Position numbers and translations under genes: made by a program
Source of the DNA: Candidatus Baltobacteraceae bacterium
Lineage (GTDB): Bacteria; Vulcanimicrobiota; Vulcanimicrobiia; Vulcanimicrobiales; Vulcanimicrobiaceae
Reading direction: 5' to 3'
Assembly (NCBI GenBank): GCA_036488875.1
Contig: DASXGW010000001.1
Location: 62,001-126,000 of the forward strand
DNA: 64,000 nucleotides
Shown: piece after piece, positions 42,572-50,170 of the stretch
How positions within the stretch are numbered: the first letter of the stretch is position 1
How the letters are laid out: every line of letters starts with the position of its first letter
Notes under the pieces: generated by a model
Seen by the model: only the letters and a program-made list of their open reading frames with translations
Database searches by the model: none
What the model was told of the DNA's origin: nothing

Positions 42572-43267
42572 TTATTCCGTGGTGTAGGCGTACTTAAACC
42601 GGCTTTGCAGAATTCCAACGGTCGCTACCATTGAGGGGACGACGCTTGCTCCCGGTACGATATTGGCGAGCAGGTCGCGCAGTACGTCACCCGGTGACGT
42701 GGATTGCGGTGCGGCGCCGGCGCCGACGAGCGAGCGCGCTTGCTCGGCCGCCGCCGTATGGCACACGAGCACGATCAGCCCGCGCCGCTGCAACGCCTCG
42801 AGCGTCCCGTCCTGATACATCGAGGCGGGGTCGTTGGCATCGGCGTTCGGATCGTTCTTAGAGCGGGCATGAAAAAAGATGTTCGTGCTCACGACGTCGC
42901 CGCTGGGATCCTTGAAGCCGAAGGCTTCGCCCAGCTTGTACTTCGTCCACATCGCGTCGTTGTAAGCGAACGCGGTAGCGGTTCCGTGGAGGCAGGCGGC
43001 AATGCCGATGCGCTCCGCGGGAATGGCGTAGCCGAACTGATAGCCGTTAAAGGCGTGCTTCATCGCGCCTAACGCCGTCGGCACGTACCCGTTGACGTCC
43101 CACAACTGGCGCACGTCGAACGGACGATTGACGAGGCGCACGAAAGCCGGGTAATCGAACTCGGCTTTCGTCTCGACCATTTCCAGTGCCGAGGCGCTTT
43201 TGGCGCAGGCATCCGTTGCCAGCGCCGCAACGACGGCCGACGCGGCTATAAAGGCCTTTCGTTCCAC
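42572..43267 (-). CDS. DsrE-like exported protein
   Basis: Protein of 231 aa. The N-terminus (AFIAASAVVAALATDACA) is a short signal-like segment. The domain resembles DsrE-like sulfur-relay folds found in exported soil-bacterial proteins: YQFGYAIPAERIGIAACLHG, a strand-helix GLIVLVCHTAAAEQARSLV with a Cys at the DsrE position, and a C-terminal VPGASVVPSMVATVGILQ. The middle carries STNIFFHARSKNDPNAD. No enzyme activity can be assigned. GTG at 43267 lies 10 nt from the stop of a truncated cupin gene on the same strand; the frame remains open upstream, but that sequence is the antisense of the cupin and is not conserved-looking. Confidence 0.68.
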   Translation of the reverse strand: MERKAFIAASAVVAALATDACAKSASALEMVETKAEFDYPAFVRLVNRPFDVRQLWDVNGYVPTALGAMKHAFNGYQFGYAIPAERIGIAACLHGTATAFAYNDAMWTKYKLGEAFGFKDPSGDVVSTNIFFHARSKNDPNADANDPASMYQDGTLEALQRRGLIVLVCHTAAAEQARSLVGAGAAPQSTSPGDVLRDLLANIVPGASVVPSMVATVGILQSRFKYAYTTE

Positions 43268-43277
43268 TCGATCTCGG

Positions 43278-43472
43278 CTACATTTTGACCATGGGCATGG
43301 ACGATGGGCCCACGCCATGTATTTGAAGGATCGTATTGGCCCTAGCGTAGTGATGCAGGCCGGCCGGGACCGAGACGAACGAACCGGCGGGTAATGCGAC
43401 CATCTTGGCCGGATCCACTTGGTCGCCGATACCGACGAGCGGCGTACCGCCAATCAAAAGGATGTTTCGCAT
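43278..43472 (-). pseudogene. Truncated cupin-domain protein (C-terminal half only)
   Basis: An ORF of 64 aa starts at ATG 43472 and reads MRNILLIGGTPLVGIGDQVD, then PAKMVALPAGSFVSVPAGLHH, then ILQIHGVGPSS. This matches only the second half of small cupins of the roughly 140-aa type, whose last metal-binding His lies at PAGxxHY. The first cupin motif (GxxxHxH...E) is absent, so the protein lacks most metal ligands. Either the gene lost its 5' half or this is a reduced single-motif variant. It lies immediately before the DsrE-like gene. Confidence 0.6.
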
Positions 43473-43497
43473 AGTGCACCTCCGAGAGGAGGGCAGT

Positions 43498-44058
43498 TTA
43501 CGGCCGAATCCAGGGCCCCCTGCGTGTGGGCGACGGCGCGGGCGAAACGGCCGGCGAGGGTGCCGCAGAGGCCGCTCCGGACGATGACGGCGACGGCGAC
43601 GGTGACGGGGACGGCGCCGGAGAAGCCGCTCGCCGCTGTGCGGCCCACGCCGGGTCGGGCCGGACCGGCACGCCGCGATGGAGCGCGTCGCGGCTCTCAT
43701 TCGCGTAACGCGTCGTGGGGAATCGCGATTTCACGAAGGTGTACAGCGTGACGGCGTGACCGCGCGCGATGGCGCCGGGCATCTCCGCATAGACCTTCGC
43801 AAACATGTAGCCGGTCGAGGCGAGCCACGAATCGTTGGGATACTTACGCGCCCAATCGTCGAACGCATCCTCGGTCAGCAGCGCGAGATGCAGCGCATCT
43901 TCGGGAAGGATCTTGTGCGTCTCGTAGCGGTCGCGAATCGACACGACTTCGTACCGGATGCGCAGCGCGCTCATTTTGAGCTTGCCGAAATACTGATCGA
44001 CGGGCGCGCTCGTCGCCGCGAGCAGCACCGTGGCGGAAAAGAGCGCCAGGATTCGCAT
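43498..44058 (-). CDS. Exported protein with Pro/Ser-rich C-terminal tail
   Basis: Protein of 186 aa. Signal peptide MRILALFSATVLLAATSAP, a helical domain (about 20-140; IRYEVVSIRDRYETHKILPE, AFDDWARKYPNDSWLASTGY) that resembles a small TPR-like unit, and a tail from about 140 made of PAPSPSPSPSPSSSG-type repeats. The tail may span the cell wall or periplasm. The start follows the diguanylate cyclase stop directly, without a gap, so both are probably co-expressed. No function can be assigned. Confidence 0.72.
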   Translation of the reverse strand: MRILALFSATVLLAATSAPVDQYFGKLKMSALRIRYEVVSIRDRYETHKILPEDALHLALLTEDAFDDWARKYPNDSWLASTGYMFAKVYAEMPGAIARGHAVTLYTFVKSRFPTTRYANESRDALHRGVPVRPDPAWAAQRRAASPAPSPSPSPSPSSSGAASAAPSPAVSPAPSPTRRGPWIRP

Positions 44059-45543
44059 CTATGCGCTTGTACCCATCTCCCCAAACCGAAACGCGCCGCG
44101 CGCGTTGGCTTTGGCGTCGTAGAGCGCTCGATCGGCCGCGGCCAACACCTCTTCGATGTTGAAACCGCAGTCGACCATCGCCGCGCCGGCGCTGATCGAA
44201 CTGCGGATCGTCTCGCCGCGAACGATCGTCGGCGACGCCGCCTCATTGGCGATCGCGGAAAGGACGCGTTCGGTACCGGGCCGGTCGATCGGCGAGTGGA
44301 GGAAGACGGCAAACTCGTCGCCGCCCAGCCGTGCGACCGCGTCGGTACTGCGCACCGACGCTTCGATGATCCGCGCGACGTTCACCAGGAGATCGTCGCC
44401 GGCAAGGTGCCCGTACGTATCGTTGATGCCTTTGAAATCGTCGAGATCGAAAAGACAGACCACGCCGCCGCTGCCGGATTCAGACGCTCGTTGCAGCACG
44501 CCCATGAACGCGCGACGGTTCAGCAAGCCGGTCAAGTGATCGTGCATTGCGGTATGTTCGTGTTCGGCGGCGGTATGCTCGGCGACTTGCTTTGCCGCAT
44601 GCTCGTAGATGAGTCGCATGGTGAGAAACGCGACGAGGACCGCAGCGACGACGCCGATAAGTCCCGGTACGAGCGCGATCAAGCGCTGACGCCCGTATTC
44701 GTCGATCCGCAGCGCGATCATCGTTCGGAAAACGGGCGTCTCTTCGTGCCAGAGCGCGTAGAGCGATGCCACCAGTGAATCGAGCGCGCGTACCGTCGCG
44801 GTGCGTTCGCGGGGCGACGTTTCGGTGACGAGCCGATCGAGACGGTCGCTCGCGATTGCAGCGTCCGCCTGCGCGCGGCGAAGCGACGACGACAAACCCG
44901 CGACGTCGCGCAGGGTGCTGTCGCGGGCGAGCGCATCGGAAACGTCTTGCGTGTTGTCGGCCATGGCCTGCTCGGCGCGCGTCTGACTTTTGACCAGCGC
45001 GACGCGCTCGGCGATGGTCATCATCGGACCTCGGGCCGTACATAACATCCGTCGCGCGCGCTGCAAGCCGTCGAGCGCGTTGGGAATGCGATAGGCGAGC
45101 GAGTCGCTCAAATCGATGCCTGCAATCGCGGGATCGAAGGTCAGTCCGGTCTGATCCGACAGCGACATCGTCGAGTCGTACAGCGACGAAAACAGATGAT
45201 CGAGCGCGGGATCCGTCGGTCCGGTCGCGCGCAACGCGCGCCATGCGCGCCGCGGACCTGGGTCTTCTATAAAAGAGAGATCCTGTTCGGTGCGCGCGTT
45301 TGCGGCGGACACCATCGCTGCCGGGACGCCCGGACACCGCACGGCTTGGGCCCACGTCGAGGCATCGGCGAAGAACGTTTGGAGACGCTCGAGCTGTCCG
45401 AGCCCTTCGCGCTCCTCTTGCGCTTTAGCGATTTGCCGTTCGATGCCGACGGTGAAGTAGACCGTTATTGAAACGATCGGGAGAACCAGCACCGCGACCA
45501 GCAACGCGACGAGCCACGGCGCGCGTGAGCCCGAGTTGGCCAT
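44059..45543 (-). CDS. Membrane-bound diguanylate cyclase (GGDEF)
   Basis: Protein of 494 aa. Two transmembrane helices (about 10-32 and 310-335) flank a periplasmic helical sensor; the cytoplasmic GGDEF domain occupies roughly the last 160 residues. The active-site motif RLGGDEFAVF is intact, and an RxxD inhibitory site (RSTD) lies five residues upstream, so the enzyme should make c-di-GMP and be limited by product binding. FDLDDFKGINDTYGHLAGD gives the metal and GTP contacts. No EAL domain is present. The ATG at 45543 is divergent from the glycosyltransferase gene (58-bp gap). It might control surface polysaccharide production, which is inference from family and neighbourhood. Confidence 0.92.
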   Translation of the reverse strand: MANSGSRAPWLVALLVAVLVLPIVSITVYFTVGIERQIAKAQEEREGLGQLERLQTFFADASTWAQAVRCPGVPAAMVSAANARTEQDLSFIEDPGPRRAWRALRATGPTDPALDHLFSSLYDSTMSLSDQTGLTFDPAIAGIDLSDSLAYRIPNALDGLQRARRMLCTARGPMMTIAERVALVKSQTRAEQAMADNTQDVSDALARDSTLRDVAGLSSSLRRAQADAAIASDRLDRLVTETSPRERTATVRALDSLVASLYALWHEETPVFRTMIALRIDEYGRQRLIALVPGLIGVVAAVLVAFLTMRLIYEHAAKQVAEHTAAEHEHTAMHDHLTGLLNRRAFMGVLQRASESGSGGVVCLFDLDDFKGINDTYGHLAGDDLLVNVARIIEASVRSTDAVARLGGDEFAVFLHSPIDRPGTERVLSAIANEAASPTIVRGETIRSSISAGAAMVDCGFNIEEVLAAADRALYDAKANARGAFRFGEMGTSA

Positions 45544-45601
45544 GTTAGAGCGGAGGTTCCCTGCGGCCGGGACGTCTCCCGCGAAGGCCGAATGGCGCGA
45601 T

Positions 45602-46846
45602 ATGGTTTCTTTACCGGAACACGTCGTACTGTTATCGTTCGAAGGCCCCGATCCGTACTCGATGGTCGGAGGCCTCGGGACGCGCGTCGCCGAGTTGAGC
45701 GCGGCGCTGGCGGATGCGGGGATCGATACGACGCTGGTCTTTGTCGGCGATCCTGCCAAACCGCCGGCGGAGCGCGTCGGGCCGCACCTCGAGTATCGGC
45801 GGTGGTGTCAGTGGATTTCGGAGTATCATCCCGGGAACGTTTACGACGGCGAGCACGGCAAGAGCGACGATTTCAAGGTGAGCGTGCCGCCGTTCGTGGT
45901 GGAATCGATCGTGCGTCCGGCGGCAGAGCGCGGCGAACGCGTGCTCGTCATCGCCGAAGATTGGCAAACGGCGCCGGCGGCGATCGAGCTCGATCGCATG
46001 CTGCGCGTCGCAGGACTGCGCAATAGCGCGATCCTGCAGTGGAACGCCAATAATACGTACGGCTTCGACGCAATGAACTGGGGCGCGCTGACGAATGCGG
46101 CTACCGTGACGACGGTGAGTCGTTACATGAAGTTCGAGCTGCGGGCGCGCGGAATCGATTCGCTGGTGATTCCCAACGGCATTCCCGAACGGCTTATCGG
46201 CGGACCGCCGCAAGACCTCATACAAGCCGCCGGCGAGGCGCTCGCGGCGCGGCCGCTCTTCGTGAAAGTCGGGCGCTACGACGAAGACAAACGGTGGATG
46301 CAGGCGCTCGAAGCGTTCGCGCTCGTTCGGCAGCGGCATCCGCGAGCGACGCTCGTCGTGCGCGGCGGACGAGAGCCGTACGGCGAAACGATTTTTGCGC
46401 GCGCGCGCGCGCTCGGGCTCGATATCGAAGACGCGCGCGCGGAGTCCCGCGAGCCGCAAGCGCTGTTGGAAAAACTTGCCGCGTCGACCGCACCGATCGT
46501 CAACATCCGCAGTTACGTTCCCGAAGAGCTGCTGTTCGCGCTGTATCATATCGCCGACGCGGTGCTGGCCAACAGCGGAAAGGAGCCGTTTGGTTTGGTC
46601 GGACTCGAAGTCATGGCGGCCGGAGGGTTAGCCGTGACGGGCTCGACCGGTGAAGACTACGCGCAGCAGTTCGAGAACGCGATCGTTTGCGATACCGGCG
46701 ACGGCCGAGAACTGGCGGCGTATCTGGACGTTATCCTGGGCGACGCCGTGCTCGCACGCTCGATTCGCATCGCCGGCGAAGCCACTGCCGAGCATTTCAC
46801 ATGGCCGATCGTCCTCGACGTCTTAGCCCGTAAACTCGAGTTTTAG
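45602..46846 (+). CDS. Glycosyltransferase family 4-like protein (glycogen synthase-like)
   Basis: GT-B glycosyltransferase of 414 aa. The N-terminal domain contains PYSMVGGLGTRVAELSAALA, the Gly-rich acceptor/ADP-glucose loop region seen in starch/glycogen synthases and GT4 enzymes. The C-terminal domain has VKVGRYDEDKRW and the EX7E motif EPFGLVGLE for nucleotide-sugar binding. It likely transfers glucose or another sugar from an NDP-sugar. The alpha-glucan operon at 50-61 kb has no synthase, so this may supply the polymer, but no ADP-glucose-specific residues could be confirmed. The ATG at 45602 was chosen; an in-frame ATG at 45536 would overlap the divergent diguanylate cyclase gene. Confidence 0.85.
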   Translation: MVSLPEHVVLLSFEGPDPYSMVGGLGTRVAELSAALADAGIDTTLVFVGDPAKPPAERVGPHLEYRRWCQWISEYHPGNVYDGEHGKSDDFKVSVPPFVVESIVRPAAERGERVLVIAEDWQTAPAAIELDRMLRVAGLRNSAILQWNANNTYGFDAMNWGALTNAATVTTVSRYMKFELRARGIDSLVIPNGIPERLIGGPPQDLIQAAGEALAARPLFVKVGRYDEDKRWMQALEAFALVRQRHPRATLVVRGGREPYGETIFARARALGLDIEDARAESREPQALLEKLAASTAPIVNIRSYVPEELLFALYHIADAVLANSGKEPFGLVGLEVMAAGGLAVTGSTGEDYAQQFENAIVCDTGDGRELAAYLDVILGDAVLARSIRIAGEATAEHFTWPIVLDVLARKLEF

Positions 46847-46879
46847 CGAGTTGCATAGCGGGCGGCTTCCCGCGTTGTC

Positions 46880-46950
46880 ATCCTGAGCCCTTCGACTCGC
46901 TTCGCTCGCTCAGGATAAACGAAGTCGAAGGGCAGGCGCATCGCAGGACT
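46880..46950 (+). repeat. Isolated copy of the REP-like repeat
   Basis: TCATCCTGAGC at 46880, then CCTTCGACTCGCTTCGC and CTCGCTCAGGA forming an inverted pair, then GAAGTCGAAGGGCAGGCGCAT as in the 6.5-7.6 kb arrays. The inner part is replaced by a different hairpin (CCTGAG...CTCAGG). It lies between the glycosyltransferase and the small exported protein gene. The 132-bp gap holds nothing else I can support. Confidence 0.85.
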
Positions 46951-46978
46951 AGTTATCGCACGGGTCAATTCTCTTTCC

Positions 46979-47431
46979 GTGGCTAACGCAACTCGCTCGA
47001 TCCTCGCCCGCATCGCCATCGGTGGAGTCACTGCGCTTCTGCTCTCGAGGGCCGTGGGCGCCGCCACTGACCAAACACAGCCTGTGAACAAGATCGAGAC
47101 TCCCCTCGGTTGTGTGGAAACGATCGTCACGCGGTCCGCTGCGCCGACGGGGAGCTCAATGGCCGAGGGCGGCCACATGGAGTTTCGCGACGCTATCGCG
47201 CCGGGGATTCGCGAACTGTATGTTGCCCCCGGCGATCACCCCGTCGCAGGTTGGCACGAGCGCGTGCGTGTGTGCCTTCTCGGTGTGCCGAAGAAACACG
47301 ATGGCTGCGATCCAGCCAAGGATGGTCGTGGACGTGAGTTCTTGGTTTACGTTTATACCAGCGATCCCGATCGTCAAAGCGATAACGCTGCGGTCTACAC
47401 GAACGCCGAGCACTGGTGCGGCGGGGCTTGA
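46979..47431 (+). CDS. Small exported protein with several Cys residues
   Basis: Protein of 150 aa, GTG start at 46979. Signal peptide ATRSILARIAIGGVTALLLSRAVGAA, then a compact domain with four Cys (LGCVETI, VCLLGV, DGCDPAK, HWCGG) that could form two disulfides. Strands such as ELYVAPGDHP and GREFLVYVYTSDPD suggest a beta fold. No family recognised. The sequence around the start has no strong ribosome site, and the gene is flanked by a repeat copy and a repeat fragment, so some caution is needed. Confidence 0.6.
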   Translation: MANATRSILARIAIGGVTALLLSRAVGAATDQTQPVNKIETPLGCVETIVTRSAAPTGSSMAEGGHMEFRDAIAPGIRELYVAPGDHPVAGWHERVRVCLLGVPKKHDGCDPAKDGRGREFLVYVYTSDPDRQSDNAAVYTNAEHWCGGA

Positions 47432-47516
47432 GCAGCCCTCCGTCGCGAGGTCGGCAACGGTGATCTCCAGCCGCCCGGACAGGCGTTTAGGGCTCAGGAT
47501 GACAAAGCTGGAGCGT

Positions 47517-50018
47517 CTAGCCGCGGGCGAGTTCTTCGATTCTCGTTGCGATCTCGTCGACGTATTTGTGCGCTTCGTCGTCGGAGCGGCCTTCGGCGTA
47601 AACGTTGAAGAGCGGATCCGACGCGTCGGGAATCACGAGCACCCAGCCGCCTTCGCGACCCACGCGAATGCCGTCGGTGAGATCGACGTTTTCACCGTCG
47701 GTTTCGTCGAGCAGCCGGCGCATGATTTGCCCTTTGCGTTCCCACGGGCAGTGATCGCGCCGCGTGGCGAGATGCCATTCGGGCAGCTCGTCGACGATCT
47801 CCGATAACGGATGCCCGGCGCTCGCGATGAGCTCCATGATCTTGGCGCTGCCGTACAGCGAATCGAAGACGGGTTGAAACTCGGGAAAGATCAGCTCGTA
47901 GTTGGCGCCGGCGGCAAACGACAGTGAGTCGCCCGCACTGGCGGCCAGCGCCATCAGCGAGCGGCGATCGGTGCGCGTGCGGATGACTGACGCGCCGTAC
48001 GCTTCGGCAACCGTCTCGATCGCCGTGGGCGCCATCACGGGGACGGCGATCCGCGCTTCGGCGACGCTGCTCGCGACGAGAACCGTCAGCAGCGCCAGCA
48101 GCCGGCTTCCTTCTATAATGCGGCCGCGGTCGTCGACGAGCGCGAGCGCCTCGCCGTGCTGGTCGAGCAGAATGCCGAGCGTCGCTCCCAAGGACGTCGT
48201 GACGTTACTGAGCTGGTCGAGGTGCTTGCGCCGGTTCTGTCCGAACGTCAACACCTTCGCGTTGTCGAAGAACGCGTTGAGCGCGACCATCTCGATCCCG
48301 AGATTGCTCAGGATGCGCGGCAGGATCAGCGACGCGTTCCCGTAGGCGTAGTCGATGACGACGCGCAGATTGGTGGCGGTTATCGCTTGAGGCTTGAGCG
48401 CGTCCAAGAAACCGCTCGTATACGCTTCGATAATGCGTTCGGGAAAACTCAACGTCCCGACCGACGCCATCGGCGTTCGGCGGAAATCTTCGCGGAAGAA
48501 AATGTTCTCGACCTTGCGCTCGGTGTTCTTGTCGATGTTGACGCCGTGCGAGTCGAAAAACTCGATCAAGAACTGATCGGGATCGTGTGGCGAGATACCG
48601 GTATGCACGCCCGCGTCGCCCGAGGTGCGCACGGCATAGCGCGAGACCGGCGTCGGATTCTCGCGCAGATCCTGCACGTTGACCCCGACCGAGAGCAATC
48701 CGGCGATGATACAGCGGTTGGTCAAGCGCGACGCCGGATGCGCGTCGCGGCTGGTCATGACGTTTTGTCCGGGACGCAATACCGATCCCAGCGCTTGTCC
48801 GAGCTTGAGCGCGAACTCCGGCGTCACTTCGATGTTGGCCAGACCCGAAACGCCGTCGGCGGCGAAGAGCGATCCCGGCCACTTGATGCCGTAGATGAGC
48901 GACATCGACACGATCGAACCGGCCGCGACCGATTTGTCGGGCCAAAGCTTGATGTTCGACGGTACCGTCGCGCCGCTTCCGAGCGTGCTGCCGCGGCCGA
49001 TGACCGCGCCCTCCATCACCGTCACGCGATCTTTGACGATGACGCGGTCGGCGAGCGTGCAGCCGGTCAGCGACGCGTTTTCGCCGACGTAAACGTCTTC
49101 CCAAGCGATCGCGCGATGCAGGCGCGCGTTTTCCGCGACGATCGACGAGGCTCCGACCGACGTCAGCTCTTCGACGACCGCGCCAGGCTCGACCGTCACG
49201 TTGCGTCCAATGCAAACGGGTCCTTGAATGTGGGCGTCCGCGGAGATGCGAGCGTTTTCACCAACCCATACGCCCGGCCGAATCTCCGTTCCGGGAATCT
49301 CAACCCGAACCGCACCTGAAAGCGCGTCGTAGTTGGCTTGCACGTACTGCTGCAGATTGCCGATATCGCTCCAGTAGCCGCTCGTAACGTGACCGTACAG
49401 CGGTTTGCCGTCGCGCAGCAAGGACGGAAAGATGTCGCGCGAGAAATCGTAGTTATTGCCGGTCTCCATGTACTCGAAGACCTCGGGCTCGAGCACGTAA
49501 ATGCCGGTATTGATCGTGTCGGAGAAGACTTCGCCCCACGACGGCTTCTCCAAGAAGCGCGTGATGCGGCCGTGCTCGTCGGTGACGACGACGCCGAACT
49601 CGAGCGGGTTGGCGACGCGCTGCAGCGCAATGGTCGCAGCCGCACCGCGCTTGACGTGATACTCGACGAGCTCGGTGAGATCGATGTCGGTAAGCGCGTC
49701 GCCCGAAATGATGAGGAAGCGATGCTTGCCCAGCAGCGGTTCGGCGAGCTTGACGGCGCCCGCGGTTCCCAGCGGTGTATCCTCGACGACGTACGACATC
49801 GCGATCCCCATCTCGGAACCGTCGCCGAAATAGTTTTCGATTTCGTCGGCGAGGTAGTGCAGGGTCGAGACGACTTCGGTGATGCCGTGCCGGCGTAGCA
49901 AATCGACGATATGATGCATCACCGGCTTGTTGGCGACCGGCGCGAGCGGCTTAGGTCTGCTCGAGGTCAGCGGCCGAAGGCGCGAACCCTCGCCACCCGC
50001 CATAACTACTGCTTTCAC
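47517..50018 (-). CDS. Mannose-1-phosphate guanylyltransferase / phosphomannomutase-like fusion
   Basis: Fused enzyme of 833 aa. Part one (1-240) is an NDP-sugar pyrophosphorylase ([38 protein letters not shown]). Part two (about 250-370) is a left-handed beta-helix of hexapeptide repeats ([18 protein letters not shown]). Part three (about 380-830) is a phosphohexomutase-like domain. The phosphoserine motif reads [11 protein letters not shown] instead of TASHNP, as in the cyanobacterial/Chloroflexi type of fused GDP-mannose proteins. It would isomerise and activate a hexose-1-phosphate. It lies on the same strand as, and 152 nt beyond, the alpha-glucan operon, with a hairpin-rich gap between. 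Sugar identity (mannose or glucose) is uncertain. Confidence 0.87.
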   Translation of the reverse strand: MKAVVMAGGEGSRLRPLTSSRPKPLAPVANKPVMHHIVDLLRRHGITEVVSTLHYLADEIENYFGDGSEMGIAMSYVVEDTPLGTAGAVKLAEPLLGKHRFLIISGDALTDIDLTELVEYHVKRGAAATIALQRVANPLEFGVVVTDEHGRITRFLEKPSWGEVFSDTINTGIYVLEPEVFEYMETGNNYDFSRDIFPSLLRDGKPLYGHVTSGYWSDIGNLQQYVQANYDALSGAVRVEIPGTEIRPGVWVGENARISADAHIQGPVCIGRNVTVEPGAVVEELTSVGASSIVAENARLHRAIAWEDVYVGENASLTGCTLADRVIVKDRVTVMEGAVIGRGSTLGSGATVPSNIKLWPDKSVAAGSIVSMSLIYGIKWPGSLFAADGVSGLANIEVTPEFALKLGQALGSVLRPGQNVMTSRDAHPASRLTNRCIIAGLLSVGVNVQDLRENPTPVSRYAVRTSGDAGVHTGISPHDPDQFLIEFFDSHGVNIDKNTERKVENIFFREDFRRTPMASVGTLSFPERIIEAYTSGFLDALKPQAITATNLRVVIDYAYGNASLILPRILSNLGIEMVALNAFFDNAKVLTFGQNRRKHLDQLSNVTTSLGATLGILLDQHGEALALVDDRGRIIEGSRLLALLTVLVASSVAEARIAVPVMAPTAIETVAEAYGASVIRTRTDRRSLMALAASAGDSLSFAAGANYELIFPEFQPVFDSLYGSAKIMELIASAGHPLSEIVDELPEWHLATRRDHCPWERKGQIMRRLLDETDGENVDLTDGIRVGREGGWVLVIPDASDPLFNVYAEGRSDDEAHKYVDEIATRIEELARG

Positions 50019-50044
50019 GTTTTAAGGCACTCCGGCCTAGCCGG

Positions 50045-50153
50045 AGCCTGTCCTGAGCGTAGTCGAAGGGCGCCCCCCAGCTGCGCTGGGGCCCCCGGGC
50101 CATGGGGGGCATTCAACTTGATTGGCATGCGAAAGTCTCCCCTAGGGCCCCCC
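50045..50153 (-). repeat. Hairpin-rich intergenic segment with REP-like fragment
   Basis: CCTGTCCTGAGCGTAGTCGA (50047-50066) resembles the arms of the REP-like repeat with the core removed. It is followed by a perfect stem CCCCAGC-TGC-GCTGGGG (50075-50091) and a second pair GGGGGGC (50104-50110) / GCCCCCC (50147-50153). This lies between malQ and the nucleotidyltransferase fusion gene on the same strand. It may stabilise or end the malQ transcript. No T-run was seen. Confidence 0.7.
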
Positions 50154-50170
50154 TAATTGACGGATTGCTT

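Noticed and set aside
48156-49319. Plus-strand open frame opposite the nucleotidyltransferase fusion gene
   Set aside because: Same reason: antisense shadow of a conserved enzyme, without motifs.
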